From Pectobacterium aroidearum (GTDB lineage: Bacteria > Pseudomonadota > Gammaproteobacteria > Enterobacterales > Enterobacteriaceae): 64,000 bases of DNA. Both the position numbers and the translations under genes were made by a program. Below are positions 43,863-53,934 of the stretch, piece after piece. The first letter of the stretch is position 1, and each line of letters begins with the position of its first letter. The stretch spans positions 2,914,001-2,978,000 of the forward strand of contig NZ_CP065044.1 of the NCBI RefSeq assembly GCF_015689195.1, in the 5' to 3' direction. The notes beneath the pieces are model-generated. The model did no database searches, was not told where the DNA came from, and saw only the letters and a list, made by a program, of their open reading frames with translations.

Positions 43863-44566
43863 TGCCGCGCTCCCATCAGGGTCAGCTCTTGCTGCAATTG
43901 ACCATCACGCATTTCCAATTGGCGGTTCAGTCGGCTAGCCAGTTGCAGATCGTGCGTCACCACCAGAAACGCAGTACCCTGCCGGACGTTCAGCTCTCCC
44001 AGCAGTTCGAAAATGGTATCCGCCGTGCGCTGGTCGAGGTTACCCGTCGGTTCGTCCGCCAGCACCAGAGACGGACTGTTAACCAGCGCTCGTGCAATAG
44101 CGACACGCTGCCGCTCACCGCCGGACAGCTCCGACGAACGGTGGTGGCTGCGCGCCTCCAGCCCGACAGCCGCCAGCATTTCCCGTGCTTTATCCTGCGC
44201 CTGCGAGGTTGGCACTTTACCAATCAGCAGCGGCATCGCCACATTTTCCAGCGCGGTGAAATCCGGCAATAGATGGTGGAATTGATAAATAAAACCCAGC
44301 TCGCGGTTGCGTAAATCTGCCTTTGCCGCCGCCGAAAGTGTATTCAGCGACTGACCTTTAAAGATAACCTCGCCCGACGTCGGCGTATCCAACCCGCCCA
44401 ACACATGCAGCAACGTACTTTTGCCCGAACCGGAACTCCCGACGATTGCCATCATCTCCCCGCTGCTCATCTCAAAAGAGACGTCGCGCAACACGTCAGT
44501 CGACAGCTTGCCGTCCTGATAGCGCTTGGACAGGTTGTTGCACTGCAATAACGATAAATTACTCAT
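43859..44566 (-). CDS. lolD: Lipoprotein-releasing ABC transporter, ATPase LolD
   Basis: ATPase of LolCDE, 235 residues. Walker [17 protein letters not shown], signature [15 protein letters not shown], Walker [13 protein letters not shown] and switch histidine [10 protein letters not shown] are intact. The start at 44566 ([16 protein letters not shown]) overlaps the lolC stop by 8 nt and agrees with family length; an upstream extension of 69 nt would lie wholly in lolC. Confidence 0.96.
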   Translation of the reverse strand: MSNLSLLQCNNLSKRYQDGKLSTDVLRDVSFEMSSGEMMAIVGSSGSGKSTLLHVLGGLDTPTSGEVIFKGQSLNTLSAAAKADLRNRELGFIYQFHHLLPDFTALENVAMPLLIGKVPTSQAQDKAREMLAAVGLEARSHHRSSELSGGERQRVAIARALVNSPSLVLADEPTGNLDQRTADTIFELLGELNVRQGTAFLVVTHDLQLASRLNRQLEMRDGQLQQELTLMGARQ

Positions 44567-45761
44567 AGCGTAAAGCCTCAGCGGGTTGAACGGCGGCGGC
44601 GCGCCATGACGGGTAAAGTGTTGATAAGAGAGCAATCACCATCGCGGAAATGGCAATGGTCACCACCTGCGCGGGATCAATATCCACAGGTAACGCGGCG
44701 CCATCGAGCAAGACGCCCAGTATTGGCATCAGCGTATTCAGTTGGCTGGCCAATAGCGTCCCCAGCAATGCCCCTAACAACGCGCCAATCACGCCAGCGC
44801 TGCCCCCCTGCACCATAAACACCGCCATAATCTGGCGTTGAGTCAGCCCCTGCGTTTGCAAAATGGCGACTTCACCCTGTTTTTCCATCACCAGTAAACC
44901 CAGCGAGGTAATAATGTTGAAAGCGGCCACGGCCACGATCAGGCTGAGCAGCAACCCCATCATGTTTTTCTCCATGCGCACGGCCTGAAACAGCTCGCCT
45001 TTACGTTCGCGCCAGTCTTTCCAGACCGTGCCTTCCGGCAGCGTTTGCGTGCTCAACGTATCAACCGATAGCGGTTTTTCCAGCCACAAACGCCAGCCGG
45101 TAATGTGGTTCGCCGGATAGCGCATCAATCGAGAGGCATCCTGCTGATTGACCAACAGCTGATAGCTATCCACTTCGCTGTTCGCGGCAAAGGTGCCGAC
45201 AACGGTGAAGATACGCTGGCTGGGAATACGCCCCATCGGCGTTAGCTGGCTGGCACTCGTGACCATCATGCGAATCTGATCGCCAGCTTTAACCTCTAGC
45301 TGTGCGGCCAGTTTTTCGCCCAAAATGACCTGATACTGACCGGGTTGCAGCTGCTGCTGTTTGACGTTGACCAGATAGCGCGACAGCGGCTCCTGCTCGT
45401 CAGGATCAATCCCTAACATCACGCCCACGGCAACGCTGCGGGCGCTTTGCAGCACCACATCGCCCGTCGTCAACGGCGCAATGCGCGTCACGCCGTCCAG
45501 CGAGTCTAAGGAGGAAGCAGGAATCAACGCCGGGTTCAGCGAACCTTGCGGTGTAGAGATGACCGCTTGAGGCATCACGCCCAGAATATTGTCTTCCAGT
45601 TCGCGCTCGAAGCCATTCATCACGGAAAGCACGGTGACCAGTGCCATCACGCCCAGCGTGATACCAATGGCGGATAACCAGGAGACAAACCGGCCGAAGC
45701 GGTCTGATGCACGCCCACGCATGTAGCGCAGGCCAATAAATAAAGCGACAGGTTGATACAT
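44559..45761 (-). CDS. lolC: Lipoprotein-releasing ABC transporter, permease LolC
   Basis: Permease subunit that contacts LolA through its periplasmic hook. The 400-residue sequence opens [20 protein letters not shown] and has an N-terminal helix ([20 protein letters not shown]), a periplasmic domain with the conserved [11 protein letters not shown] segment, and a C-terminal FtsX domain ([20 protein letters not shown]). It is the first gene of lolCDE and is divergent from mfd with about 140 nt between. Confidence 0.96.
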   Translation of the reverse strand: MYQPVALFIGLRYMRGRASDRFGRFVSWLSAIGITLGVMALVTVLSVMNGFERELEDNILGVMPQAVISTPQGSLNPALIPASSLDSLDGVTRIAPLTTGDVVLQSARSVAVGVMLGIDPDEQEPLSRYLVNVKQQQLQPGQYQVILGEKLAAQLEVKAGDQIRMMVTSASQLTPMGRIPSQRIFTVVGTFAANSEVDSYQLLVNQQDASRLMRYPANHITGWRLWLEKPLSVDTLSTQTLPEGTVWKDWRERKGELFQAVRMEKNMMGLLLSLIVAVAAFNIITSLGLLVMEKQGEVAILQTQGLTQRQIMAVFMVQGGSAGVIGALLGALLGTLLASQLNTLMPILGVLLDGAALPVDIDPAQVVTIAISAMVIALLSTLYPSWRAAAVQPAEALRYE

Positions 45762-45903
45762 GAAATCCGTCTGGATAAGGTTGCCAAAGCAAAGTGATCA
45801 AGGATAATAAAGGGTAGTACTGCTTTATGGAACCCTAACACCCTCACTCTACGGCTTTTTCTTATTCTTGGCCGGATGCAGGGAGGCGAGACCCGATAAT
45901 CAG

Positions 45904-48900
45904 ATGATGCCTGAAAATTACCGTTATTCGCTGCCATCCAAAGCCGGTGAGCAGCGCCTGCTGGGCCAGTTAACCGGCGCTGCCTGCGCCGTTGAATGTG
46001 CAGAGATTATTGAACGCCACGCCGGGCTGGTGGTGCTTATCGCTCCCGATATGCAAAATGCCCTGCGCTTACGCGATGAGATTCAGCAATTTACCGACCA
46101 GCACGTCACCACGCTGCCTGACTGGGAAACGCTGCCCTACGATAGTTTTTCTCCGCATCAGGAGATTATTTCGACTCGCCTTTCCACGCTCTACCAACTC
46201 CCCAACATGACGCGCGGTGTTCTGATTCTGCCGGTTAACACGCTCATGCAGCGCGTCTGTCCGCACAGTTTCCTGCACGGCCATGCGTTGGTGTTGAAAA
46301 AAGGCCAGCGCCTCTCGCGCGATAAGCTGCGTTCGCAATTGGAGCAGGCGGGCTATCGCAGTGTCGATCAGGTCATGGAACACGGTGAATATGCCACGCG
46401 CGGCGCGTTGTTAGATCTGTTCCCGATGGGGAGCGAAGAACCCTATCGTATCGATTTCTTTGACGACGAGATCGACAGTCTGCGTCTGTTCGATGTGGAT
46501 ACGCAGCGCACGCTGAATGAAGTGCCGCACATTAATCTGCTGCCTGCGCACGAGTTCCCAACGGATAAAACCGCCATCGAACTTTTTCGCAGCCAGTGGC
46601 GCGAACAGTTCGAGGTACGGCGCGATGCCGAGCACATCTACCAACAGGTCAGCAAAGGCGTCTGGCCCGCAGGGATCGAATACTGGCAGCCGTTATTCTT
46701 CAGTGAGCCGCTGCCATCGCTGTTCAGTTACTTCCCTAATAACACGCTGATCGTCAACACGGGGAATATCGAACAGAGCGCCGAGCGCTTCTGGCAGGAT
46801 ATTCAGCAGCGTTTTGAAAGCCGCCGTGTCGATCCCATGCGCCCATTACTGCCGTCAGATTCACTCTGGCTGCGGGTAGAAGGTCTGTTCACGGAGCTGA
46901 AAGCGTGGCCGCGCGTGCAGTTGAGAACCGATACATTGCCGGAAAAAGCCGCCAACGTGAATCTGGCCTATCTGCCATTGCCAGAGATGGCGATTCAGCA
47001 TCAGCAGAAATCCCCGCTGGATGCACTGCGCCGCTTCATCGAACAGTCCGAAGGTCAGGTCATTTTCTCCGTCGAGAGCGAAGGCCGTCGCGAAACGCTA
47101 CAAGAGCTATTGGCACGCATCAAACTGAATCCTACGCTCATCAGCACGCTGGAACAGGCTCAGGAGCGTGGCACCTACCTGATCATCGGTGCCAGCGAGC
47201 ACGGTTTTATCGACACGCTGCGCCAGCGCGCCTTAATCTGCGAAAGCGATCTGCTGGGAGAACGCGTTAGCCGTCGTCGTCAGGATAATCGCCGCACGAT
47301 CAATACCGATACGCTGATCCGCAATCTGGCGGAACTGCGACCGGGGCAGCCCGTCGTCCATCTTGAACACGGCGTTGGTCGCTATGCTGGGCTGACAACG
47401 CTGGAAGCCGGCGGCATCAAGGCTGAATACCTGATTTTGACCTATGCGGGCGAAGACAAACTGTACGTCCCCGTTTCTTCATTGCATTTGATCAGCCGCT
47501 ACGCAGGCGGTGCCGATGAAAATGCACCGCTGCATAAACTGGGTGGCGATGCGTGGTCACGCGCACGGCAAAAAGCGGCGGAAAGAGTACGTGATGTCGC
47601 CGCCGAACTGCTGGATATTTATGCCCAGCGCGCAGCGAAAAGCGGTTTTGCCTTTAAACATGACAAAACGCAGTATCAGCTTTTCTGCGAAAGCTTCCCC
47701 TTTGAAACGACCCCCGATCAGGCGCAGGCCATCAACGCCGTGCTGAGCGACATGTGCCAGCCGCTGGCGATGGATCGTCTGGTGTGTGGCGATGTCGGTT
47801 TTGGTAAAACCGAAGTGGCGATGCGCGCCGCGTTTCTGGCGGTTGAAAACCACAAGCAGGTTGCCGTTCTGGTGCCAACGACGCTGTTGGCTCAACAGCA
47901 TTTTGACAACTTCCGCGATCGCTTTGCCAACTGGCCCGTGAAGATTGAAATGATCTCTCGCTTCCGCAGTGCGCGTGAACAAACTCAGGTGCTGGAGGAA
48001 ACACAGGAAGGCAAGGTCGATATTCTGATCGGCACCCATAAGCTGTTGCAGAGCGACGTGCGCTGGCGCGATTTAGGGCTGTTGATTGTGGACGAAGAAC
48101 ACCGCTTCGGCGTGCGTCACAAAGAGCGCATCAAAGCGATGCGGGCGGATGTCGATATCCTGACGCTAACCGCTACGCCGATTCCGCGCACGCTCAACAT
48201 GGCGATGAGCGGGATGCGCGATCTGTCGATCATCGCCACGCCCCCTGCCCGTCGTTTAGCGGTAAAAACGTTCGTGCGCGAATATGACAATCTGGTGGTA
48301 CGCGAAGCCATCCTGCGTGAAATCCTGCGCGGCGGGCAGGTGTATTACCTCTATAACGATGTCGAAAATATCGAAAAAGCCACTCAGCGACTGGCGGAAC
48401 TGGTGCCGGAAGCACGTATCGCTATCGGGCACGGCCAGATGCGTGAACGTGAGCTGGAACGGGTCATGAACGACTTCCACCACCAGCGTTTTAACGTGCT
48501 GGTGTGTACCACCATCATCGAAACCGGGATCGACATCCCGAGTGCCAACACCATCATCATCGAGCGTGCCGATCACTTCGGTCTGGCGCAGTTACACCAG
48601 TTGCGTGGCCGCGTCGGGCGTTCCCATCATCAGGCTTATGCCTACCTGCTGACGCCGAACCCCAAAGCGATGAGTACCGATGCGCAGAAACGTCTGGAAG
48701 CGATCGCTTCGCTGGAAGACCTCGGCGCAGGCTTTGCGCTGGCAACGCACGATCTGGAAATCCGCGGCGCGGGCGAGCTGCTTGGAGAAGACCAGAGCGG
48801 ACAGATGACCAGCGTCGGTTTCTCGCTGTATATGGAACTGCTGGAAAGCGCTGTCGATGCTCTGAAAGCGGGTCGGGAGCCGTCGCTGGAAGATCTGATC

Positions 48901-49356
48901 AACAGCCAGACCGACGTCGAACTACGGTTACCGGCCCTGCTACCCGATGATTTCATTCCCGACGTCAATACACGCCTGTCGTTATACAAACGTATCGCCA
49001 GTGCGAAAACCAGCGACGAGCTGGATGAGCTGAAGGTCGAGCTGATCGATCGTTTCGGCCTCCTGCCCGATGCAAGCCGCTATCTGTTGCAGATTGCTGC
49101 CCTGCGCCAGCAGGCGCAAGCGCTGGGTATTCGTCGTATTGAAGGCAATGAGAAAGGTGGATTTATCGAATTCAGCGAGCAAAATCGCGTCGATCCCTCT
49201 CACCTCATCGGCTTGTTACAGCGCGACCCGGGCACCTACCGTCTTGATGGCCCAACCCGCCTGAAATTTATGAAGGATTTAAGCGATCGCCCGCAGCGCA
49301 TTGAGTTTATCGGTTCGCTGCTGGGGAACATGGCGCAGCATACGCTGGCGGCGTAA
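45904..49356 (+). CDS. mfd: Transcription-repair coupling factor Mfd
   Basis: SF2 translocase that displaces RNA polymerase stalled at DNA lesions and recruits UvrA. It has about 1150 residues in order: UvrB-like domain (1-350), RNA-polymerase-binding CarD-like domain with VHLEHGVGRYAGLTTLE, RecG-like helicase core (Walker A DVGFGKTEVAMRAAF, DEEH in LLIVDEEHRFGVRHK, TATPIPRTLNMAMSGMRDLS, QLRGRVGRSHHQAYAYLL) and the C-terminal autoinhibitory TRCF domain. Two adjacent ATG codons (45904, 45907) fit E. coli MPEQYRY; the ribosome site is poor. Divergent from lolC. Confidence 0.97.
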   Translation: MMPENYRYSLPSKAGEQRLLGQLTGAACAVECAEIIERHAGLVVLIAPDMQNALRLRDEIQQFTDQHVTTLPDWETLPYDSFSPHQEIISTRLSTLYQLPNMTRGVLILPVNTLMQRVCPHSFLHGHALVLKKGQRLSRDKLRSQLEQAGYRSVDQVMEHGEYATRGALLDLFPMGSEEPYRIDFFDDEIDSLRLFDVDTQRTLNEVPHINLLPAHEFPTDKTAIELFRSQWREQFEVRRDAEHIYQQVSKGVWPAGIEYWQPLFFSEPLPSLFSYFPNNTLIVNTGNIEQSAERFWQDIQQRFESRRVDPMRPLLPSDSLWLRVEGLFTELKAWPRVQLRTDTLPEKAANVNLAYLPLPEMAIQHQQKSPLDALRRFIEQSEGQVIFSVESEGRRETLQELLARIKLNPTLISTLEQAQERGTYLIIGASEHGFIDTLRQRALICESDLLGERVSRRRQDNRRTINTDTLIRNLAELRPGQPVVHLEHGVGRYAGLTTLEAGGIKAEYLILTYAGEDKLYVPVSSLHLISRYAGGADENAPLHKLGGDAWSRARQKAAERVRDVAAELLDIYAQRAAKSGFAFKHDKTQYQLFCESFPFETTPDQAQAINAVLSDMCQPLAMDRLVCGDVGFGKTEVAMRAAFLAVENHKQVAVLVPTTLLAQQHFDNFRDRFANWPVKIEMISRFRSAREQTQVLEETQEGKVDILIGTHKLLQSDVRWRDLGLLIVDEEHRFGVRHKERIKAMRADVDILTLTATPIPRTLNMAMSGMRDLSIIATPPARRLAVKTFVREYDNLVVREAILREILRGGQVYYLYNDVENIEKATQRLAELVPEARIAIGHGQMRERELERVMNDFHHQRFNVLVCTTIIETGIDIPSANTIIIERADHFGLAQLHQLRGRVGRSHHQAYAYLLTPNPKAMSTDAQKRLEAIASLEDLGAGFALATHDLEIRGAGELLGEDQSGQMTSVGFSLYMELLESAVDALKAGREPSLEDLINSQTDVELRLPALLPDDFIPDVNTRLSLYKRIASAKTSDELDELKVELIDRFGLLPDASRYLLQIAALRQQAQALGIRRIEGNEKGGFIEFSEQNRVDPSHLIGLLQRDPGTYRLDGPTRLKFMKDLSDRPQRIEFIGSLLGNMAQHTLAA

Positions 49357-49370
49357 TTCGCTTTGACGAG

Positions 49371-49402
49371 TATAAACGGGAACCTTTAGGTTCCCGTTTA
49401 TA
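49371..49402. terminator. Bidirectional-looking hairpin after mfd
   Basis: TATAAACGGGAACC and GGTTCCCGTTTATA form a perfect 14-bp stem with loop TTTA. The tail is short of T (GTTTATACC), but stem strength and position 15 nt after the mfd stop suggest a terminator serving mfd and perhaps the convergent SDR gene. Confidence 0.75.
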
Positions 49403-49482
49403 CCAACCGCTCCCGTGCTGTAGCCATATCACGCCAGTGGCCGGCCACGCTACGTCGGAATTCATCTCACTTCCTTTTTATC

Positions 49483-50319
49483 TCATTTAGTTGAGCGAGA
49501 AATACCGGTCGCCATACGCATGAAGCGGTCAAAGGCACGGTCTGATAGCAGCCGACGTATACACATTATCGGCTTTGCACCAAAACCGACGGCATAGCGT
49601 GTTTTGGGCCGACGAGCGCTCACTGCCAGAGCGATAGTGTCAGCAATCACATGCGGGGAAGACTGGCGTTTCCGGCTACTTTCACTCACCATGGAATCGG
49701 CCATCGCCTGTGCCTGTTTTGCATAGGCTCCGTCCCCTGATACACCCAACAGTTTCGCGGCGGCAATATCTGCCCACTCGGTTTTAATGCCACCGGGTTC
49801 AATGACCACGACATCAATACCGAAAGGCTCCACTTCCAGACGCAGGCAGTCGCTGATCGCTTCCAGTGCAAATTTGGTTCCGTGATACCAGGCACCGAGA
49901 GGTGTATAAATCTTCCCTCCCATCGAGGTAATGTTAATCACGGTGCCAGAACGTTGTGCTCGCATATGCGGCAGTGCCCGTTGCGTTAGCTGTACTGCAC
50001 CAAAGACGTTCACCTCAAACTGGGCGCGTCCTTCCTCTAGAGACACCTCTTCCACAGCGCCATAGGAACCATAACCCGCATTGTTTACCACAACGTCGAT
50101 ACGTCCACATTCGGCAATGATGGTATCCACCACCGTCTGTATCGAGACACTCTCTGTCACATCCAGCGGCAGTACCCGTATCCCCGCCTCTGCCAGTTTC
50201 TGCATCTTCTCGACCCGACGAGCAGCATAAATAGTATGGCCGGCGGCCTTTAAACGCATAACGGTCGCTTCACCAATCCCCGAGGAGGCGCCAGTCACCA
50301 GAATAACTTTTGATTTCAT
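49483..50319 (-). CDS. Short-chain dehydrogenase/reductase, substrate unknown
   Basis: Classical SDR of 278 residues. The cofactor motif is VTGASSGIGEA, the NNAGYG motif is present, the catalytic tyrosine/lysine are in WYHGTKFALEA, and PGGIKTEW follows. The arginine in YAARRVEKM after beta-2 suggests NADP(H). The start at 50319 (MKSKVILVTGAS) has AAGGG upstream and is preferred to one 54 nt earlier. It is divergent in function from its neighbours; the AraC-type regulator gene lies upstream on the same strand 187 nt away, so it may be the regulated target. Confidence 0.85.
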   Translation of the reverse strand: MKSKVILVTGASSGIGEATVMRLKAAGHTIYAARRVEKMQKLAEAGIRVLPLDVTESVSIQTVVDTIIAECGRIDVVVNNAGYGSYGAVEEVSLEEGRAQFEVNVFGAVQLTQRALPHMRAQRSGTVINITSMGGKIYTPLGAWYHGTKFALEAISDCLRLEVEPFGIDVVVIEPGGIKTEWADIAAAKLLGVSGDGAYAKQAQAMADSMVSESSRKRQSSPHVIADTIALAVSARRPKTRYAVGFGAKPIMCIRRLLSDRAFDRFMRMATGISRSTK

Positions 50320-50505
50320 ACATTGGCCCTTATTGCTGACATAACACGGTGACGCACGCGATGTGCTCATCATCGTCCTTGTGATGTACTTTAGGCGACA
50401 ATATCAACCACGGGGATAGCGTATTGCGCCATGTCACTTGCCTTATGCGCCAATCATCAAAGCCGGTATTCAAATAGCGTGGCGTTGTTACGGTAAGGCG
50501 GTTTG

Positions 50506-51516
50506 TCAGTGTAAGCGTGCCGTATTGCGAACGCTGTCCGGCGTCTGGCCCGTCCACTCATGGAACGCGCGGTAAAAAGAGTTCGGATCGTCAAATCCGA
50601 GAAGAAAAGCGATTTCGCCTGCGGGCATTGATGTGCTCTCCAGATAATGTCGCGCCAGTTTTTCACGCGTACCGTTTAGCAGTGAGCGAAAGCTTTCTCC
50701 TTCTTCTTCCAGACGCCGCTGGAGTGTCCGCCTGCTCATCGCCAGTCGGCCCGCAACCACATCGACACCTGCGCTATTACCGGGCAGCAATTCCAATAGC
50801 AGCGCCCGAACACGCTCGGTAATACTGGCCTTCTCATCCAGTTCACTCAGGCGGCGACGAAGTTCAGGCTCGAAAATCTTCCACATTCCATCACTGGCAG
50901 TCAGGAATGGACGCAGGCTGTCGGTTGATGAAAAAGTAATTAACGGCTGTGGGCCATGAACAATGTCACACCCAAAAAAATAGGTGTAATGGCGGGAATA
51001 AGGCGACGGCGGGAGCACCGGCAGAGCAACATGAAGCGCATTGACAGATTCACGCGTACCCAGCTCCGCCAAACGAATAAAAAAGGCAAGCTCAGCAATC
51101 TGCAATGAGAATGGCACCTCACTCTGTGCATACAGCCAGACAGGTGCCAGCGTCATATTACCATCCTGACCTACCCGGATATCCAGACGCATCGGAGCCA
51201 TCAATTGCTTGTACTTTGCCAGTCGTTGAGCGGCCTGCATCAGGCTGGTGCTGCACAGCGCGGCAAAAAGTGGAGGATCAAAAAAGTCAGCGGAAACCTT
51301 TTTCACGATATCCAGAGGAAATAACGGTGCACCGACCTCCTCTTCAAGCCCCTGCCAAAAGCGAAAATATTCTGCCGTCGAGAGCCCCACTGCGCTTCTC
51401 GACAATAAATCATCCGGCAGACCAGCCCTGCGCATTACATTCACAGGCCGAACACCCAAATCCTTCAACAAGATCTTCCAGCCCGCGTTGAGAAAAAATA
51501 TTTCGCTGCGTGTCAT
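50506..51516 (-). CDS. AraC-family transcriptional regulator
   Basis: 336-residue regulator with an N-terminal arabinose-binding-like domain of the OruR/AraC type (about 20-200, LKDLGVRPVNVMRRAGLPDD) and a C-terminal double helix-turn-helix (DVVAGRLAMSRRTLQRRLEEE; FLLGFDDPNSFYRAFHEWTG). ATG at 51516 is preferred to an in-frame GTG six nt upstream. Its target is not known; the neighbouring SDR gene is the obvious candidate. Confidence 0.87.
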   Translation of the reverse strand: MTRSEIFFLNAGWKILLKDLGVRPVNVMRRAGLPDDLLSRSAVGLSTAEYFRFWQGLEEEVGAPLFPLDIVKKVSADFFDPPLFAALCSTSLMQAAQRLAKYKQLMAPMRLDIRVGQDGNMTLAPVWLYAQSEVPFSLQIAELAFFIRLAELGTRESVNALHVALPVLPPSPYSRHYTYFFGCDIVHGPQPLITFSSTDSLRPFLTASDGMWKIFEPELRRRLSELDEKASITERVRALLLELLPGNSAGVDVVAGRLAMSRRTLQRRLEEEGESFRSLLNGTREKLARHYLESTSMPAGEIAFLLGFDDPNSFYRAFHEWTGQTPDSVRNTARLH

Positions 51517-51793
51517 CTTCACTTCTCAGACCATCTGGTGATGGAATCATCGGTTGATAAGCAAACTGTCATTCTAGGGTAAAATAAGGACAGAAAACTT
51601 GCTATATGCGCCAGAATGGTGGTAATTCATGCCATCGCCGGGCGATACATCAGACTTTACAAGCCCTGCCAGAACGCAGTAAAGTCGCCACCTTTTTTTA
51701 TGGCCTGCCATTTCTGGCGGCCTCCCTTCCGGGCCGTCGCCGGTGCGACGTTAAACGTTTTTCCCGGAAATTTTTATGGCATGGGGCACGACG

Positions 51794-53146
51794 ATGTTTA
51801 TCGGTTTTGACTACGGCACGGCGAACTGTTCCGTGGCAGTGATGGATTCAGGTACACCACGGCTCCTGTCGCTGGAAAAGGATTCTCCTTATCTTTCTTC
51901 TCTGCTGTGCGCGCCCGTGCGTGAAGCCGTGAGCGAGTGGTTATGGCGGCACCATCAGGTCAGCGCTGAGGGCGAGAACGCGCTGTTGCTCAAACGTGCC
52001 ATCAGCTATAACCGCGAGGAAGATATTCGCGTACAGCCCGATAGCGTGAAGTTCGGGCGCGAGGCGTTACGCCACTATATGGATGACCCGGAAGAGACGT
52101 GGTTCGTTAAATCGCCGAAATCTTTCCTCGGAGCTGTCGGGCTGAAAGCGCAGCAAATCGCGCTGTTTGAAGATCTGGTTTGCGCCATGATGCTGCATAT
52201 CCGCAAGCAGGCAGAAAGCCAGCTTGACCAGCCTATTCGTCAAGCCGTTATCGGTCGCCCGATTAACTTCCAGAGCATCGGGGGCGAAGAAGCCAACCAG
52301 CAGGCGCAAGGGATTTTAGATCGTGCGGCACACCGTGCCGGATTTGAAGACGTTGTCTTTCAGTTTGAACCCGTCGCCGCCGGGCTAGATTTCGAATCGA
52401 CATTGACGAAAGAGACACGCGTGCTGGTCGTGGATATCGGCGGCGGAACCACCGACTGCTCCATGCTGCTGATGGGGCCAGAGTGGCATAAGCAGCACGA
52501 ACGCGCGCAAAGTTTGTTAGGGCACAGCGGCTGCCGCGTTGGCGGTAACGATCTGGACATCATGCTCGCGTTCAAACAGCTCATGCCGCTGCTTGGCATG
52601 AATAGCGAATCAGAAAAAGGCATCGCTCTGCCGATCATGACCTGGTGGAATGCCGTCGCGATTAACGATATTCCGGCGCAAAAAGAGTTCCATAGCACCG
52701 CCAGCCGCGCGTTAATCAACGAAATGATCCGCGATGCCCGCCAGCCCGAGCTGGTGAAAAGGCTGCTGACCGTGTGGCAACAGCGCCTGAGCTACCGTCT
52801 TATCCAACTGGCGGAAGAGAGCAAGATTGCCCTGTCCCATCAGTCCGAGACGACGGCCGATTTGCACTTTATTGAATCAGGTCTGGCAACGTGCATTCAT
52901 GCGGATGAACTCAACGCCGCCATCGATAATCCACTGACTCGCATTCAGCAGCAGGTAACGCTGGCGTTAGAAACCAGCCAAACCCGCCCGGAAGTCATTT
53001 ATCTGACCGGCGGTAGCGCACGCTCTCCCCTATTGCGTCAGGCCATTCAGCAATTGCTTCCCGATATTCCTATCGCCAGCGGTAATGATTTTGGTTCTGT
53101 TACCGCCGGACTGGCGCGCTGGGCAGAGATTATCTTTCGCCGTTAA
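51794..53146 (+). CDS. yegD: Hsp70-family putative chaperone YegD
   Basis: Hsp70-like ATPase of 450 residues, the length of E. coli YegD. ATPase signatures are MFIGFDYGTANCSVAV (phosphate 1), FQFEPVAAGLDFE, VLVVDIGGGTTDCSMLLMG (phosphate 2) and IYLTGGSARSPLLRQA (adenosine). A recognisable substrate-binding domain is lacking. ATG at 51794 is chosen (E. coli start MFIGFDYG, GGGG at 9 nt). The function is unproven in any species. In E. coli it lies far from mfd, so its place in this cassette is a rearrangement. Confidence 0.92.
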   Translation: MFIGFDYGTANCSVAVMDSGTPRLLSLEKDSPYLSSLLCAPVREAVSEWLWRHHQVSAEGENALLLKRAISYNREEDIRVQPDSVKFGREALRHYMDDPEETWFVKSPKSFLGAVGLKAQQIALFEDLVCAMMLHIRKQAESQLDQPIRQAVIGRPINFQSIGGEEANQQAQGILDRAAHRAGFEDVVFQFEPVAAGLDFESTLTKETRVLVVDIGGGTTDCSMLLMGPEWHKQHERAQSLLGHSGCRVGGNDLDIMLAFKQLMPLLGMNSESEKGIALPIMTWWNAVAINDIPAQKEFHSTASRALINEMIRDARQPELVKRLLTVWQQRLSYRLIQLAEESKIALSHQSETTADLHFIESGLATCIHADELNAAIDNPLTRIQQQVTLALETSQTRPEVIYLTGGSARSPLLRQAIQQLLPDIPIASGNDFGSVTAGLARWAEIIFRR

Positions 53147-53152
53147 GCCAAA

Positions 53153-53179
53153 GACGAGACGTAAGCTATGCGTCTCGTC
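53153..53179. terminator. Hairpin between yegD and the tetR gene
   Basis: GACGAGACG and CGTCTCGTC (9-bp stem, 9-nt loop) 7 nt after the yegD stop, between convergent genes. The T tract is distant, so it is a weak terminator candidate. Confidence 0.55.
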
Positions 53180-53208
53180 AGGCCATCGTGTTATTTATTT
53201 TTGATTAA

Positions 53209-53799
53209 CTAGTGTGGCTTGACTAACAGCCCCCGTAGCAGCAATTCCAGCGCGGCAACACCTTGTGTCAGCCGCGCATTACCATCCTCTCCGTCCGCAA
53301 TCCAGAATGCCGCTTCGGCCAGACTGCCGTAGATTAAGAACGCCAGCGCCTGTGGTTCGGCTTCAGCCACTACACCTTGCCGGATAAGGTTATCGATCAG
53401 CCGCTGCATCGACTCAACGCAATGGCGCTGTGAATCCGGTGAGGCCCCCCCCAGCACGGCACGGGCATCGCGCAGCACAATCCGCTGAATCTCCGGTTCC
53501 AGCGCCATTTCCAGATAGGCACGGCAACGACGGCGAAAACCGTCCCAAGCATCCTCGGCGGTATCGGAAATGACTTGCAGTCGTTCATCCATCTCGGCAT
53601 CGATCTGTTCCACCACTGCCGCGAGCAACCCCTTTTTATCACCAAAGTGGTGATAAAGCGCCCCACGGGTCAGGCTCGCCTGCGCGGTAAGATCGTCCAT
53701 TGAGGTATCCGCATAACCGCGTTCGCTGAAGACCTTACGGGCGGTCGCCAGCAGCGTAGCACGGGTTTCTTCCATTTCAGCACGGGTACGACGAACCAT
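53209..53799 (-). CDS. TetR-family repressor of the adjacent MFS exporter
   Basis: 196-residue TetR-type regulator. The N-terminal helix-turn-helix is in GYADTSMDDLTAQASLTRGA followed by LYHHFGDKKGLL. The C-terminal part resembles the AcrR/TtgR type with a ligand pocket. ATG at 53799 with AAGGAGTG upstream is chosen over a GTG six nt earlier. It is divergent from an MFS gene, and three inverted repeats lie in the 136-nt intergenic region, so drug- or metabolite-responsive repression of the exporter is likely. Confidence 0.88.
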   Translation of the reverse strand: MVRRTRAEMEETRATLLATARKVFSERGYADTSMDDLTAQASLTRGALYHHFGDKKGLLAAVVEQIDAEMDERLQVISDTAEDAWDGFRRRCRAYLEMALEPEIQRIVLRDARAVLGGASPDSQRHCVESMQRLIDNLIRQGVVAEAEPQALAFLIYGSLAEAAFWIADGEDGNARLTQGVAALELLLRGLLVKPH

Positions 53800-53812
53800 C
53801 GACACTCCTTTA

Positions 53813-53827
53813 CATACACATAGTATG
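53813..53827. promoter_or_regulatory. TetR operator candidate 1
   Basis: CATAC-ACATA-GTATG, a 5-5-5 inverted repeat about 14 nt upstream of the tetR-type start codon. It has the same arms and spacing as the site at 53867-53881. Confidence 0.68.
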
Positions 53828-53845
53828 ATTATTTACATTCACCCC

Positions 53846-53871
53846 GTATGAATATATGCTTTTATTCATAC
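53846..53871. promoter_or_regulatory. Extended inverted repeat in the tetR/MFS intergenic region
   Basis: GTATGAATA and TATTCATAC are perfect 9-nt arms around 8 nt. The arms are the same GTATG/CATAC unit in the inverse order to the flanking sites. Confidence 0.68.
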
Positions 53872-53881
53872 GCCTTGTATG
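53867..53881. promoter_or_regulatory. TetR operator candidate 2
   Basis: CATAC-GCCTT-GTATG, identical arms and spacing to 53813-53827, on the MFS-gene side. Confidence 0.68.
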
Positions 53882-53934
53882 TATTGTCGCTGTGCCGCGA
53901 TGTGGTGGCAAGCGGATTCACTTTGGAGAACAAG

